From positions 456,368-520,367 of the forward strand of contig NZ_KZ293963.1 in the NCBI RefSeq assembly GCF_002352765.1: 64,000 nucleotides of DNA, written 5' to 3'. Below, in pieces: positions 44,315 to 53,300 of the stretch; within the stretch, counting starts at the first letter, position 1, and every line of letters starts with the position of its first letter. Origin of the DNA: Alteribacter populi (GTDB lineage Bacteria > Bacillota > Bacilli > Bacillales > Salisediminibacteriaceae). The position numbers and the translations under genes are program-made. The notes under the pieces are model-generated. The model saw only the letters and a list, made by a program, of their open reading frames with translations, did not search any database and was not told where the DNA came from.

Positions 44315-45208
44315 ATGCCAATAAATCTATTGTTCGTATACGGTTCTCTTCGCAAAGGTGGAGAAAATGAATCATTTTTATCAAATGGCATATTGTTTAA
44401 GGAACAAGCGTGGACCGAGGGTACTCTCTACGACACCGGATGCGGATATCCTGCCCTGCACGACAATGGAGTTAACTGGGTATATGGAGAGCTTTATCAG
44501 GTAGCCCCTGGTGAGTGGGACCAACTTCACCACCTTGAAAGGTATGATGGAACAGATAATGACTTGTTTGTTCCCAAAAGGAAAAAAGTGTACACAGACA
44601 ACGGAGAAACAGAAGCTATGGTTTATGTTGCAGGTTCACAGGCGTTGTTAAAAACAGAAATTATTGAAAAAGACTGGATGAGGTACTTATTTGAGAGAAC
44701 GCTAGGAGACTCGTTTTACTATTTTGCTTTTGGGTCGTGCATGGATAAAGAACGGATGGCAAAAGCCAACGTTGATCATTTGTTCGAGGAAGTTGCAGGG
44801 TGTACTTTACCGGGGTATGATATCGGTTTTACAATCGCCTCTACTATAGACGGTAAAGGACGAGCAGATATGGTAGAAAGTGGCGGTGTTTGTGAAGGGT
44901 TATTGTATCGGGTGGATCGGCAAGGGCTTAATTACTTATACAAACGAGAAGGAGTTCATGTAGGCAATTATAGACCAGCTATCATCCAAGTCAAGGCACA
45001 AAATGGCGTTTTATTTACTAGCGTTTTGACCTTTTTGGTTATAAACAAACAAGCAGAAATCGCCCCTCCAGAGCATTATGCATTAGAGATTATCCGTGGT
45101 GGGACAGGGTGGCTGTCTGAAGAGTATTTAACAAGCCTCAAAAAGAAAATTAGCGAGTTACAATCAACAGAAATACAATCAACTCATATTGATAACGACG
45201 AGGTGTAG
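44315..45208 (+). CDS. ykqA: Tandem gamma-glutamylcyclotransferase-like protein (YkqA type)
   Basis: A 297-residue fusion of two cyclotransferase-fold domains. The first begins with LLFVYGSLRKGG (residues 5-16) and the second with YYFAFGSCMDKERMAKA (about 139-155). The YGSL/FGS loops bind the gamma-glutamyl substrate; YkqA in B. subtilis has the same two-domain form. The exact substrate is unknown. SD GGTGGGAGG precedes the ATG. Only 3 bp separate its stop from the SRAP gene, so they are one operon. Confidence 0.85.
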   Translation: MPINLLFVYGSLRKGGENESFLSNGILFKEQAWTEGTLYDTGCGYPALHDNGVNWVYGELYQVAPGEWDQLHHLERYDGTDNDLFVPKRKKVYTDNGETEAMVYVAGSQALLKTEIIEKDWMRYLFERTLGDSFYYFAFGSCMDKERMAKANVDHLFEEVAGCTLPGYDIGFTIASTIDGKGRADMVESGGVCEGLLYRVDRQGLNYLYKREGVHVGNYRPAIIQVKAQNGVLFTSVLTFLVINKQAEIAPPEHYALEIIRGGTGWLSEEYLTSLKKKISELQSTEIQSTHIDNDEV

Positions 45209-45211
45209 CTA

Positions 45212-45889
45212 ATGTGCGGAAGGTATACGCTTTATGCAGATCCAGACTTCTTAGAACGTGAGTTTGAAATCGAAAATGCAACGGATGTATTTCCGATTGA
45301 ACACAGATATAATATAGCCCCGAGTCAGGATGTCTTGTCGATTGTAGCAGGAAAGCATGCAAATCGCGCCGGTTTTATGAGGTGGGGGCTAATTCCCACT
45401 TGGGCAAAAGACTCTTCTATTGGTTATAAGATGATCAATGCCCGGTCGGAAACCGCTCATGAAAAGCCAAGCTTTAGGTCGTTAATTCAAAAACGACGAT
45501 GTTTGATTATCGCGAGCGGGTTTTATGAATGGAGAAAAGAAGGGATAAAAAAACAGCCCTACTATATCCAACTTTCATCCAAGGAACCGTTCGTATTTGC
45601 AGGACTTTGGGACAGGTGGAAACACGACGGTGATACGATTGTTTCTTGCACGATTTTAACAACAAAAGCGAACGAAAAAATGGCAACCTTACATGACAGA
45701 ATGCCAGTTATCCTTGACCGCGAAGAAAGGCAGGACTGGTTAAATGGAAATATTACCGACCCTCATTTGCTGGAGCCTTTGTATACACCATATTCTTCAG
45801 AAAAAATGTCGTATTATCCGGTAACCTCTTTTGTTAGCTCTCCAAAGAATGAAGGCCCTGCTTGTATAGAAGAGATGACATCAGTTTGA
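45212..45889 (+). CDS. SRAP domain protein (YedK/HMCES type)
   Basis: A 225-residue SRAP protein. Cys2 (MCGRYTLY) becomes N-terminal and forms a thiazolidine with abasic sites. NARSET, the Glu in ASGFYEWRK and the His in LHDRMPVIL complete the active site. It shields abasic sites in single-stranded DNA. SD CGAGGTG precedes ATG. Its last 9 bp overlap the end of the convergent ligD, with no terminator between, so antisense transcription is likely. Confidence 0.94.
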   Translation: MCGRYTLYADPDFLEREFEIENATDVFPIEHRYNIAPSQDVLSIVAGKHANRAGFMRWGLIPTWAKDSSIGYKMINARSETAHEKPSFRSLIQKRRCLIIASGFYEWRKEGIKKQPYYIQLSSKEPFVFAGLWDRWKHDGDTIVSCTILTTKANEKMATLHDRMPVILDREERQDWLNGNITDPHLLEPLYTPYSSEKMSYYPVTSFVSSPKNEGPACIEEMTSV

Positions 45890-47707
45890 TTTGTCCAGTT
45901 CCTTTAAAAGTACTGTTAAGTAATGCTGATTGTTAACTCGATCTTCTTGTTTTGTTGTTGCTATGCCATTCTTTGTTCTATCTAGAACCGATTGTATTGT
46001 AAAATGACTGGGCTTTAAAGAAGAGTTCATCTCGTTCCATTCAAGCAAAGTCGAAATAGAAGCTTGAGGAAGGGCACGTAAGGAGTACGGAGCGATGATT
46101 GTTTTTCCTTTACCGTGCTGCAAATAATCAATGTAAAGCCGGCTGCCACGCTTAGATTTTAATCTTTCCGTCGTTCGTTCGTCAGGGTTTTTCTTGATAA
46201 GCACCTCTGCCAAAAAGGATAAAAAAATCCGGCACTGTTTATAAGTGAAAGCACCTGCTGGAATTGGGAGGTAAACTTGGAGTCCTTTTCTGCCAGAAGT
46301 CTTAACTAAGCAAGTCAGTCCCCAATCATCACACAGTTCCTTTACATCAATGGCCGCTCTAACAGCCATGGGGAAGTCGTTATTCGTCGGAGGATCAAGA
46401 TCCATGTACAGTTCCTGGATTTTACCGTCTACCGTCTCAGATGGGATATGAAATTCAATGGCCGCTTGGTTGCCTAACCAAAGCAACGTTTCCATTTTAT
46501 TCACCACGATTGATTGATGACCCTCCCAATATTTTGTTTCTACAAAAGAAGGTGCAAAATCCGGAACGTTTTTTTGATAAAACGAAGGTTTATGAATCCC
46601 GTCAGGGTAACGTATGACCGTAATGGGTCTTTGTTTAAGCCAAGGAAGTAATAAGGGACCGATCAATTGCAAGTAGTGTAAGTAGGCCCGCTTATCAATA
46701 GAGGCTTCTGGAAAAAGGATTTTGTCTACGTTTGTTACCCCAACTCGATCAGGAATCGGATGAAGGTCGTGCGTCATCTGTTCTTTAGTATAAGTATTAG
46801 CGTCGTCATTCAGCTCAAATGAATGAAAGCGAGGTTCGCGCAGCTCTTTTCCGACCATTCCGGTACAGTTTAGAGTTATACATAAAGGATTTTCTAATTG
46901 ATATCCCTTTTTGGTCTTACTGCTGTTTGCTCGGACCACCTTTTGGAGCGCCTCTCTTTCTGAAGGTTGTAATCCATGGTGGAATGAACCGACATCGATA
47001 ATGTTGGCGTTATCCACTACTCCAACTGTAAAATAACCGTTATCTTTCTCCCCAGTTAAAAGCACGCGTACAGCCTTATAATGTTTGATTTTTTGCCAAG
47101 TCATTGTTCTTTGGTCGATCCATTTACTTTTAGCCTCCTTTGCTATGATCCCCTCACCGTTATATGCAGTAACCACCTCCCACACTTCGCTTGGGCTAGA
47201 ATAAGCAGGTATATATTGCACTGGTTTTTCACGGAGCTGTGTAAATTCCGGTGATAAGGGCCAGGATAATTCTTTAAACAAGTGTAATAATTGGGATTTT
47301 CTATTTTTAAATGTCTCTGATTTAGTGTTTTTTCCTTTATATTTAAGTAAATCAAAGGCTAAAAAAGAGGCAGGGTGCCTGTTTTGATGAAGCGTAATGG
47401 ATTGCTGACTTTTCATTCGGCCACGTTTTTGGCAAGCTTCAAAATCACCTGTATAAGCGCTTGTAAGCATCGTTAATTCTCCGTCAAATGTTAGAGGAAG
47501 ATGCTCAGCCACTTTTTCGGCATTCTTTTTACAAAAGGAAACAATCTCAGGAAATCGCTCGTTTAATGAGTGTTTCCCTCGACTTAGTAGTGTAACCCCG
47601 CGTTTTGTCCACTGAAGCTGGCAACGGAAGCCGTCATATTTGACTTCATAATACCAGGAATTTTTATTTTCCGGCCATTCTTCTACTCTTGTTGGTAGCA
47701 TCACCAT
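45881..47707 (-). CDS. ligD: ATP-dependent DNA ligase/polymerase LigD
   Basis: A 608-residue two-domain protein in Bacillus order. The N-terminal ligase has nucleotidyl Lys23 in VKYDGFR, and ligase motifs run to about residue 295. The C-terminal primase-polymerase (about 320-608) has YMDLDPP with the catalytic Asp pair and HIPSETVDGKIQE upstream. The separate 3'-phosphoesterase domain of mycobacterial LigD is absent, as in B. subtilis. It works with Ku in non-homologous end joining, notably in spores. SD CAGGAGTTG precedes ATG 47707. Confidence 0.95.
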   Translation of the reverse strand: MVMLPTRVEEWPENKNSWYYEVKYDGFRCQLQWTKRGVTLLSRGKHSLNERFPEIVSFCKKNAEKVAEHLPLTFDGELTMLTSAYTGDFEACQKRGRMKSQQSITLHQNRHPASFLAFDLLKYKGKNTKSETFKNRKSQLLHLFKELSWPLSPEFTQLREKPVQYIPAYSSPSEVWEVVTAYNGEGIIAKEAKSKWIDQRTMTWQKIKHYKAVRVLLTGEKDNGYFTVGVVDNANIIDVGSFHHGLQPSEREALQKVVRANSSKTKKGYQLENPLCITLNCTGMVGKELREPRFHSFELNDDANTYTKEQMTHDLHPIPDRVGVTNVDKILFPEASIDKRAYLHYLQLIGPLLLPWLKQRPITVIRYPDGIHKPSFYQKNVPDFAPSFVETKYWEGHQSIVVNKMETLLWLGNQAAIEFHIPSETVDGKIQELYMDLDPPTNNDFPMAVRAAIDVKELCDDWGLTCLVKTSGRKGLQVYLPIPAGAFTYKQCRIFLSFLAEVLIKKNPDERTTERLKSKRGSRLYIDYLQHGKGKTIIAPYSLRALPQASISTLLEWNEMNSSLKPSHFTIQSVLDRTKNGIATTKQEDRVNNQHYLTVLLKELDKSN

Positions 47708-47813
47708 AAATTAACAACTCCTGTTCCGACCAATTTTATCTATACATAATGTCCCTCATAAAGATCAAATTAAAAGTAATGAAATGATTTCTAGGAAGGA
47801 GGAATGCTTTCAT

Positions 47814-48650
47814 ATGCATACGATTTGGAAAGGAACAGTCAGCTTTGGATTAGTGAACATTCCTGTAAAACTGCATGCAGCCACAGAAAATAAAGATATT
47901 TCATTGCGACAGCTTCATAAAGAATGTCATACGCCAATACGGTATGACAGAACTTGTCCTAATTGTGAAAAGGAAGTTGAAAAAGAGGAAATTGTACGCG
48001 GTTTTGAATATACGAAAAATAAATTTGTTGTCATTGAAGATGAGGAATTAAAAGAAATCCAACAGGCACAAGCGGAACGATCTGTAGAAATTCTTGATTT
48101 TGTAAAATTAGAAGAGATTGATCCGATTTACTTTGACCGCAGTTATTATCTTTCTCCCAATGAAGGCGGCTCGAAAGCGTATACTTTGTTAAGGAAAGCG
48201 TTAGAAGAGTCCGGTAAAATTGGTGTAGCAAAAATTATGATTCGCGCCAAAGAGCATTTAGCTGTTTTACGTGTATATCAAAATACACTTTTGATGGAAA
48301 CCATTCATTTTCCTGATGAAGTCCGGCAGGCTGATTTAGTTCCGAACATTCCAGAAGAGGAAAGTATCTCTAAAAAAGAGCTAACTACAGCAAAAATGCT
48401 TATTGACCAGCTTACAACTGAATTTGATCCAGAAAAATATAAGGACGAGTACCGTGCGGATCTCATCGACCTCATCGAAAAGAAACAATCTGGAGAAGAA
48501 GTGGTCACCGCAAAAGAACCAAAACTTGATACGTCCAATGTGACTGATTTAATGGATGCTCTTCAAGAGTCGATTGAGAAAACAAAAAAAGGAAAGAAAA
48601 AATCAACTACGAAAAAGCAGACGTCTCAGAAAAAAAAGAAAAATGCTTAA
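47814..48650 (+). CDS. ku: Non-homologous end joining protein Ku
   Basis: A 278-residue bacterial Ku. It begins MHTIWKGTVSFGLVNIPVKL and has CHTPIRYDRTCPNC, EDEELKEIQ, and YYLSPNEGGSKAYTLLRKAL in the ring-forming core. The last 30 residues are Lys/Ser/Thr-rich (KKGKKKSTTKKQTSQKKKKN), a common DNA-binding tail. It holds broken ends and recruits LigD. The frame opens at 47784, but AAGGAGGAA sits before ATG 47814. It is divergent from ligD with 106 bp between. Confidence 0.96.
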   Translation: MHTIWKGTVSFGLVNIPVKLHAATENKDISLRQLHKECHTPIRYDRTCPNCEKEVEKEEIVRGFEYTKNKFVVIEDEELKEIQQAQAERSVEILDFVKLEEIDPIYFDRSYYLSPNEGGSKAYTLLRKALEESGKIGVAKIMIRAKEHLAVLRVYQNTLLMETIHFPDEVRQADLVPNIPEEESISKKELTTAKMLIDQLTTEFDPEKYKDEYRADLIDLIEKKQSGEEVVTAKEPKLDTSNVTDLMDALQESIEKTKKGKKKSTTKKQTSQKKKKNA

Positions 48651-48697
48651 GCTCTTATGTACTAATAAAACAAACTTTCGAAAAACCAATATTTATA

Positions 48698-48728
48698 AAA
48701 CTGCTGATTTTTCAGCAGTTTAATTTTT
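48698..48728 (+). terminator. Terminator after ku
   Basis: AAACTGCTGA and TCAGCAGTTT form a perfect 10-bp stem with a 4-nt loop, followed by T7. Confidence 0.9.
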
Positions 48729-48908
48729 TTGAGACTGTAATCGAAGGAATCTTACTTTTGAGCGTAAGCAAGCGAATTCTGGTTTGTCATGACTTACTGC
48801 AAAAATAACAAGGTTTATATAAATTTACAAAAAAAGCCAAAAACAGCGCTGATACAGAAATAATGTGAGAATTCGATAAGAAAAATTCTAAAAAATCTAC
48901 AATTTCTT

Positions 48909-48937
48909 TTGAGGATTATTTCCTATAGTGATAAAAT
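48909..48937 (+). promoter_or_regulatory. Sigma-A promoter for odhAB
   Basis: TTGAGG (48909-48914), a 17-bp spacer, then TAAAAT (48932-48937). The start codon is 115 bp further on, leaving a long leader. Confidence 0.65.
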
Positions 48938-48942
48938 AAACG

Positions 48943-48956
48943 TGTAAGCGTTTTAT
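48943..48956 (+). promoter_or_regulatory. Candidate CcpA (cre) site at odhAB
   Basis: TGTAAGCGTTTTAT fits the cre consensus TGWAANCGNTNWCA except the last two positions. Just downstream of the promoter, it would act as a roadblock or repressor site. Confidence 0.4.
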
Positions 48957-49052
48957 GATTTTTACTTGTTGGATAATCTTTCATCCTTCTAATAATTTAC
49001 ATAAGAAAAAGTATGAAAGTAAAACTGATTGTACAATGGAGGTACTGGATTC

Positions 49053-51881
49053 ATGGACACAAAACATGTTCAAATGGATGAAGGGTGGTCTCAATTTCAT
49101 GGACCTAACCTCGGATATTTGCTTGAAATGTATGATCTTTACGAGGAAGATCGCGGAGCAGTAGACGAGGAACTAAAGGTATTTTTTGAAACATGGGGAG
49201 CACCAAGTTCAACTACGAAGGTAGAACAGTTTAATGATGGCGCGGGTGACGTAACAGCTGCAATCCAAGCCGCAAAGTTAGCTGATGACATCAGACGTAA
49301 TGGACACCTTATGGCAAAGCTCTCATCTGTAGAAGACAGAGTGACAGAAGACTTGTTTAATCTTACGAATTATCACTTAACTGAGGACGCATTAAAGTCA
49401 ATCCCAGCACAATTGCTGACACCGCATGCGCCAAACTCAGTAAAGAATGGGCTGGATGCGATAGAGCATCTCAAGAAAGCATACAGTTCTGCACTGGCAT
49501 TTGAATTTAACCAGGTACATGACCTTGAAGAGCGTGAATGGTTATTTAAAATGGTGGAATCCGAAGAGTATCGTCCATCATTTACAGAAGAAATGCGAAA
49601 AAATCTTTTAGATCGTCTTAACCACGTAGAAGGGTTCGAGCATTTCCTACATAAGACGTTTGTAGGTCAGAAGCGATTTTCTATTGAAGGTTTAGATTCC
49701 ATGGTACCGATGCTGGACAACGCTGTCAGAGAATCAGTCCAGGACGGGGCGAACAATGTTATGATTGGCATGGCTCACCGTGGACGTCTGAATGTTTTGG
49801 CACATGTGTTAGGAAAGCCTTACGATATCATTTTTTCCGAGTTTCATGACGCACCAAACAAGGAATTGGTACCATCAGAAGGATCTGTTGGGATTAACTA
49901 TGGCTGGACCGGTGATGTGAAGTACCACCTTGGTGCAGATCGCGAAATTACTGAAGATACAGCTAACGCTACGGTTACACTGGCAAATAACCCAAGTCAC
50001 CTTGAATTTGTTAATCCTGTTGTTGAAGGCTTTACGAGAGCTGCACAAGACGATAGAAGGGAACCGGGATATCCTAAACAAGATAAATCAAAAGCGATGG
50101 CAATTTTAATTCACGGTGACGCAGCATTCCCGGGTCAGGGAATTGTCGCTGAAACGTTAAACTTATCTCAACTAACAGGCTACTCTACAGGCGGAACAGT
50201 TCACGTTATCGCCAACAATATGATCGGGTTTACAACATCAAGCCATGACTCCCGCTCAACAAATTATGCAAGTGATTTAGCAAAAGGATTTGAAGTTCCG
50301 GTTATTCACGTAAATGCTGACGAACCTGAAGCATGTGTTGCAGCTATGCACCTTGCTTATGAATATCGCAAACAGTTCGAAAAGGACGTCCTGATAGACA
50401 TTATTGGATATCGTCGTTATGGACATAATGAAATGGACGAACCTGCGGCGACACAGCCAGATTTATACAGAAAAATCCGCAAGCATCCAACAGTTTTTAA
50501 CTTATACAGTCAAAAACTAGTAGAAAAAGGTATTATTAATGAAAATGATTCAGAAAAAATGCGAAGTGAATTATTGGAAGAGCTTCAATCGAAGTTTGAG
50601 AAAATCAAGGAAAATAAGCGAGACTCCGTTGGTGAAATGAACCCTCCTGATACAGTTGTAAAAAGGTTGGATAATATTGAAACAGCGGTTGACTTGGACA
50701 CGCTAAAAGCAATTAATAACGAATTATTGAACTTTCCTGAAGAATTCAATGTTTTCCCTAAACTCAAGAAGATTCTGCAACGTCGTGCAGGAGCATTTGA
50801 AGGAGAAGGATCTATTGATTGGGCTTTAGCTGAAACATTGGCATTTGCGTCGATCCTTAATGATGGAAAACCGATCCGTTTAACTGGACAAGACTCAGAG
50901 CGGGGAACGTTTTCTCAACGACACATTGTGCTCACTGACAGTGAAAACAATGAACAATATTCGCCATTACACACAATGGAACAGGCAAAAGCGACATTTG
51001 CAGTTCATAATAGCCCTCTTTCAGAAGCGGCTGTTGTAGGGTTTGAATACGGCTATACTGTGCAATCACCAGAAACGTTAACAATCTGGGAAGCACAATA
51101 TGGTGACTTTTCAAATGGTGCACAAGTCATTTTTGATCAGTTCGTATCTGGTGGAAGAGCGAAGTGGGGACAAAAATCAGGATTAGTCCTTTTATTACCT
51201 CATGGTTTTGAAGGACAAGGCCCAGAGCATTCAAGCGGAAGAGTTGAAAGGTTTTTACAGCTTGCTGCTGAAAACAACTGGCATGTGACGAACGTTACAA
51301 GTGCAGCTCAATATTTCCATCTTCTACGACGTCAAGCAACGATTCTTGAAAAGGATGAGGTTCGCCCATTAGTGGTGATGACACCGAAGAGCTTGCTTCG
51401 TCATGGGAAAGTGATTTCAGCAAGTGAAGAGCTTACGAACGGAATGTTTCAACCTATCCTTGAACAACCGGGATTAGCAGAAAATCCAGAGCAAGTGAAA
51501 CGATTAGTGTTTACGACAGGAAAACTGGCTATAGATTTAGCGGAAGCAACCGAGGACCTTGAAGATAAAGACACAGTCCACATTGTAAGAGTCGAAGAAA
51601 TTTATCCGTTCCCTCGCCAAGCTGTTGAAGAGTTAAAAGAGAAATATCCAAATGCTAAAGAATGGGTATGGGCTCAAGAGGAGCCAAGTAACATGGGAGC
51701 TTGGCATTATGTGTTCCCACATTTGCGCAACCTTGCTGAAGATCATGCGGACGTTCTTTATATCGGCCGTCGCAGAAGATCAGCACCAGCTGAAGGAGAT
51801 CCAAAAGCCCATAAACAAGACCAACAACGAATTGTAGAAGATGCATTGTCGTTAAACAGTGAAGGGAGAGAAGAGGAATGA
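49053..51881 (+). CDS. odhA: 2-oxoglutarate dehydrogenase E1 component
   Basis: A 942-residue thiamine diphosphate enzyme. FSIEGLDSMVPMLD, GMAHRGRLNVLAHVLGKP, HGDAAFPGQGIVAETLNLS (ThDP-binding) and YRRYGHNEMDEP mark the E1o family. It decarboxylates 2-oxoglutarate and passes succinyl groups to OdhB. The frame opens at 49029; AATGGAGG serves ATG 49053. The stop overlaps odhB by 4 bp. Confidence 0.97.
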   Translation: MDTKHVQMDEGWSQFHGPNLGYLLEMYDLYEEDRGAVDEELKVFFETWGAPSSTTKVEQFNDGAGDVTAAIQAAKLADDIRRNGHLMAKLSSVEDRVTEDLFNLTNYHLTEDALKSIPAQLLTPHAPNSVKNGLDAIEHLKKAYSSALAFEFNQVHDLEEREWLFKMVESEEYRPSFTEEMRKNLLDRLNHVEGFEHFLHKTFVGQKRFSIEGLDSMVPMLDNAVRESVQDGANNVMIGMAHRGRLNVLAHVLGKPYDIIFSEFHDAPNKELVPSEGSVGINYGWTGDVKYHLGADREITEDTANATVTLANNPSHLEFVNPVVEGFTRAAQDDRREPGYPKQDKSKAMAILIHGDAAFPGQGIVAETLNLSQLTGYSTGGTVHVIANNMIGFTTSSHDSRSTNYASDLAKGFEVPVIHVNADEPEACVAAMHLAYEYRKQFEKDVLIDIIGYRRYGHNEMDEPAATQPDLYRKIRKHPTVFNLYSQKLVEKGIINENDSEKMRSELLEELQSKFEKIKENKRDSVGEMNPPDTVVKRLDNIETAVDLDTLKAINNELLNFPEEFNVFPKLKKILQRRAGAFEGEGSIDWALAETLAFASILNDGKPIRLTGQDSERGTFSQRHIVLTDSENNEQYSPLHTMEQAKATFAVHNSPLSEAAVVGFEYGYTVQSPETLTIWEAQYGDFSNGAQVIFDQFVSGGRAKWGQKSGLVLLLPHGFEGQGPEHSSGRVERFLQLAAENNWHVTNVTSAAQYFHLLRRQATILEKDEVRPLVVMTPKSLLRHGKVISASEELTNGMFQPILEQPGLAENPEQVKRLVFTTGKLAIDLAEATEDLEDKDTVHIVRVEEIYPFPRQAVEELKEKYPNAKEWVWAQEEPSNMGAWHYVFPHLRNLAEDHADVLYIGRRRRSAPAEGDPKAHKQDQQRIVEDALSLNSEGREEE

Positions 51882-53128
51882 TTGAAATTAAAGTTCCAGA
51901 GCTAGCAGAGTCCGTAACAGAAGGTACAGTGGCACAGTGGTTAAAACAGCCAGGTGACCAAGTAAATAAAGGCGATGATATCGTTGAATTAGAGACAGAC
52001 AAAGTTAACGTGGAAATCGCAGCAGATGAAGCTGGAACATTACAAGAAACGCTATTTGAAGAAGGAGATACTGTAAAAGTTGGGGAAGTTATTGCTAAAA
52101 TTGGTGATAGCGGTTCTGGCAACAACCAAGCTACTACAGAAAAAGCAGAGGAAAAGTCATCTTCTAAAGAAGAACCACAAGAAAAGAAATCAGAAGAGGC
52201 TTCTGGTAGTGAAGAGCAAACAGAAGGTCCTGGTCGTCCAATTGCCTCACCTTCTGCAAGGAAATATGCTCGTGAAAAGGGGATTGATTTAAGCGAGATT
52301 TCTGCGCGAGATCCGTTAGGGCGCATTCGTAAAGAAGACATTATCGAGCATGAGTCCAACCGTCAGAAGAGTGAATCAAAACCTGCTGAACCAAAACAAC
52401 AGGAAAAGAAACAAGATGATCCTGCCAAGCCGGTAGAACGTGTAAAAATGTCTCGTCGCCGTCAAACGATTGCGAAGCGCCTTGTTGAAGCACAGCAATC
52501 GGCTGCGATGCTAACGACGTTTAACGAAATTGACATGACCAACATCATGGAACTTCGTAAACGACGTAAAGATAAGTTTTTAGACGATAATGGTGTAAAG
52601 TTAGGCTTTATGTCGTTCTTTACAAAAGCAGTTATTGGCGCACTCAAAAAATATCCACTTCTCAATGCAGAAATTCAAGATGATGAAATTCTCATGAAGC
52701 AATTCTATGACATTGGAATGGCAGTCTCTACAGATGACGGCCTCGTCGTTCCAGTAGTAAGAGATGCAGACCGTCTTGATTTTGCAGGTATTGAAAAAGA
52801 GATTGGAAACTTGGCTAATAAAGCGAAGGATAAAAAGCTCACACTTGGAGATTTACAAGGTGGAAGCTTTACAATTACAAACGGCGGCATCTTCGGATCT
52901 CTTTGGTCTACACCAATTTTAAATACACCTCAAGTTGGTATTCTCGGTATGCATAAGATCCAAATGCGTCCAGTTGCCATCGATAACGAAAATTTTGAAA
53001 ACCGTCCGATGATGTATATTGCATTGTCTTACGACCACAGAATTGTTGATGGTAAAGAAGCTGTTGGCTTCTTAGTGAAAGTAAAAGAACTTATTGAAGA
53101 TCCGGAGTCTTTGTTGCTTGAAGGCTAA
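51878..53128 (+). CDS. odhB: Dihydrolipoamide succinyltransferase E2
   Basis: A 416-residue E2 component. The N-terminal lipoyl domain has Lys42 in ETDKVNVE. A Glu/Lys-rich linker follows, then the E3-binding domain (PSARKYAREKGIDLSEI, about 126-160). The catalytic domain ends with SYDHRIVDGKEAV, the His and Asp of the acyltransferase. It is the core of the 2-oxoglutarate dehydrogenase complex; E3 is not in the window. It is coupled to odhA by an ATGA overlap. Confidence 0.97.
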   Translation: MIEIKVPELAESVTEGTVAQWLKQPGDQVNKGDDIVELETDKVNVEIAADEAGTLQETLFEEGDTVKVGEVIAKIGDSGSGNNQATTEKAEEKSSSKEEPQEKKSEEASGSEEQTEGPGRPIASPSARKYAREKGIDLSEISARDPLGRIRKEDIIEHESNRQKSESKPAEPKQQEKKQDDPAKPVERVKMSRRRQTIAKRLVEAQQSAAMLTTFNEIDMTNIMELRKRRKDKFLDDNGVKLGFMSFFTKAVIGALKKYPLLNAEIQDDEILMKQFYDIGMAVSTDDGLVVPVVRDADRLDFAGIEKEIGNLANKAKDKKLTLGDLQGGSFTITNGGIFGSLWSTPILNTPQVGILGMHKIQMRPVAIDNENFENRPMMYIALSYDHRIVDGKEAVGFLVKVKELIEDPESLLLEG

Positions 53129-53155
53129 GTAGTAAATGAACAGTTAAAATACTTA

Positions 53156-53190
53156 AGCACTGCCAATAAACTATTGGCAGTGCTCTTTTT
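53156..53190 (+). terminator. Terminator after odhB
   Basis: A perfect 13-bp stem (AGCACTGCCAATA with its complement) with a 3-nt loop, followed by CTTTTTC. Confidence 0.92.
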
Positions 53191-53300
53191 CTGAATGAGG
53201 ATATTCATGTTGAGTTGATCAGTCACCTGTATTGGCTGCTGTTGTGTGATAAAATAGAATTTGTGAAGACGATTCGCTCTATTAAAGTAGATAAAATTGA

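Noticed and set aside
47715..47726. GAAC-N4-GTTG upstream of ligD as a LexA box
   Set aside because: It overlaps the ligD Shine-Dalgarno sequence, has a core mismatch, and the outer bases do not fit.
51655..52359. 234-residue minus-strand frame across the odhA/odhB junction
   Set aside because: Antisense to two strongly conserved enzymes; arises from their codon bias.
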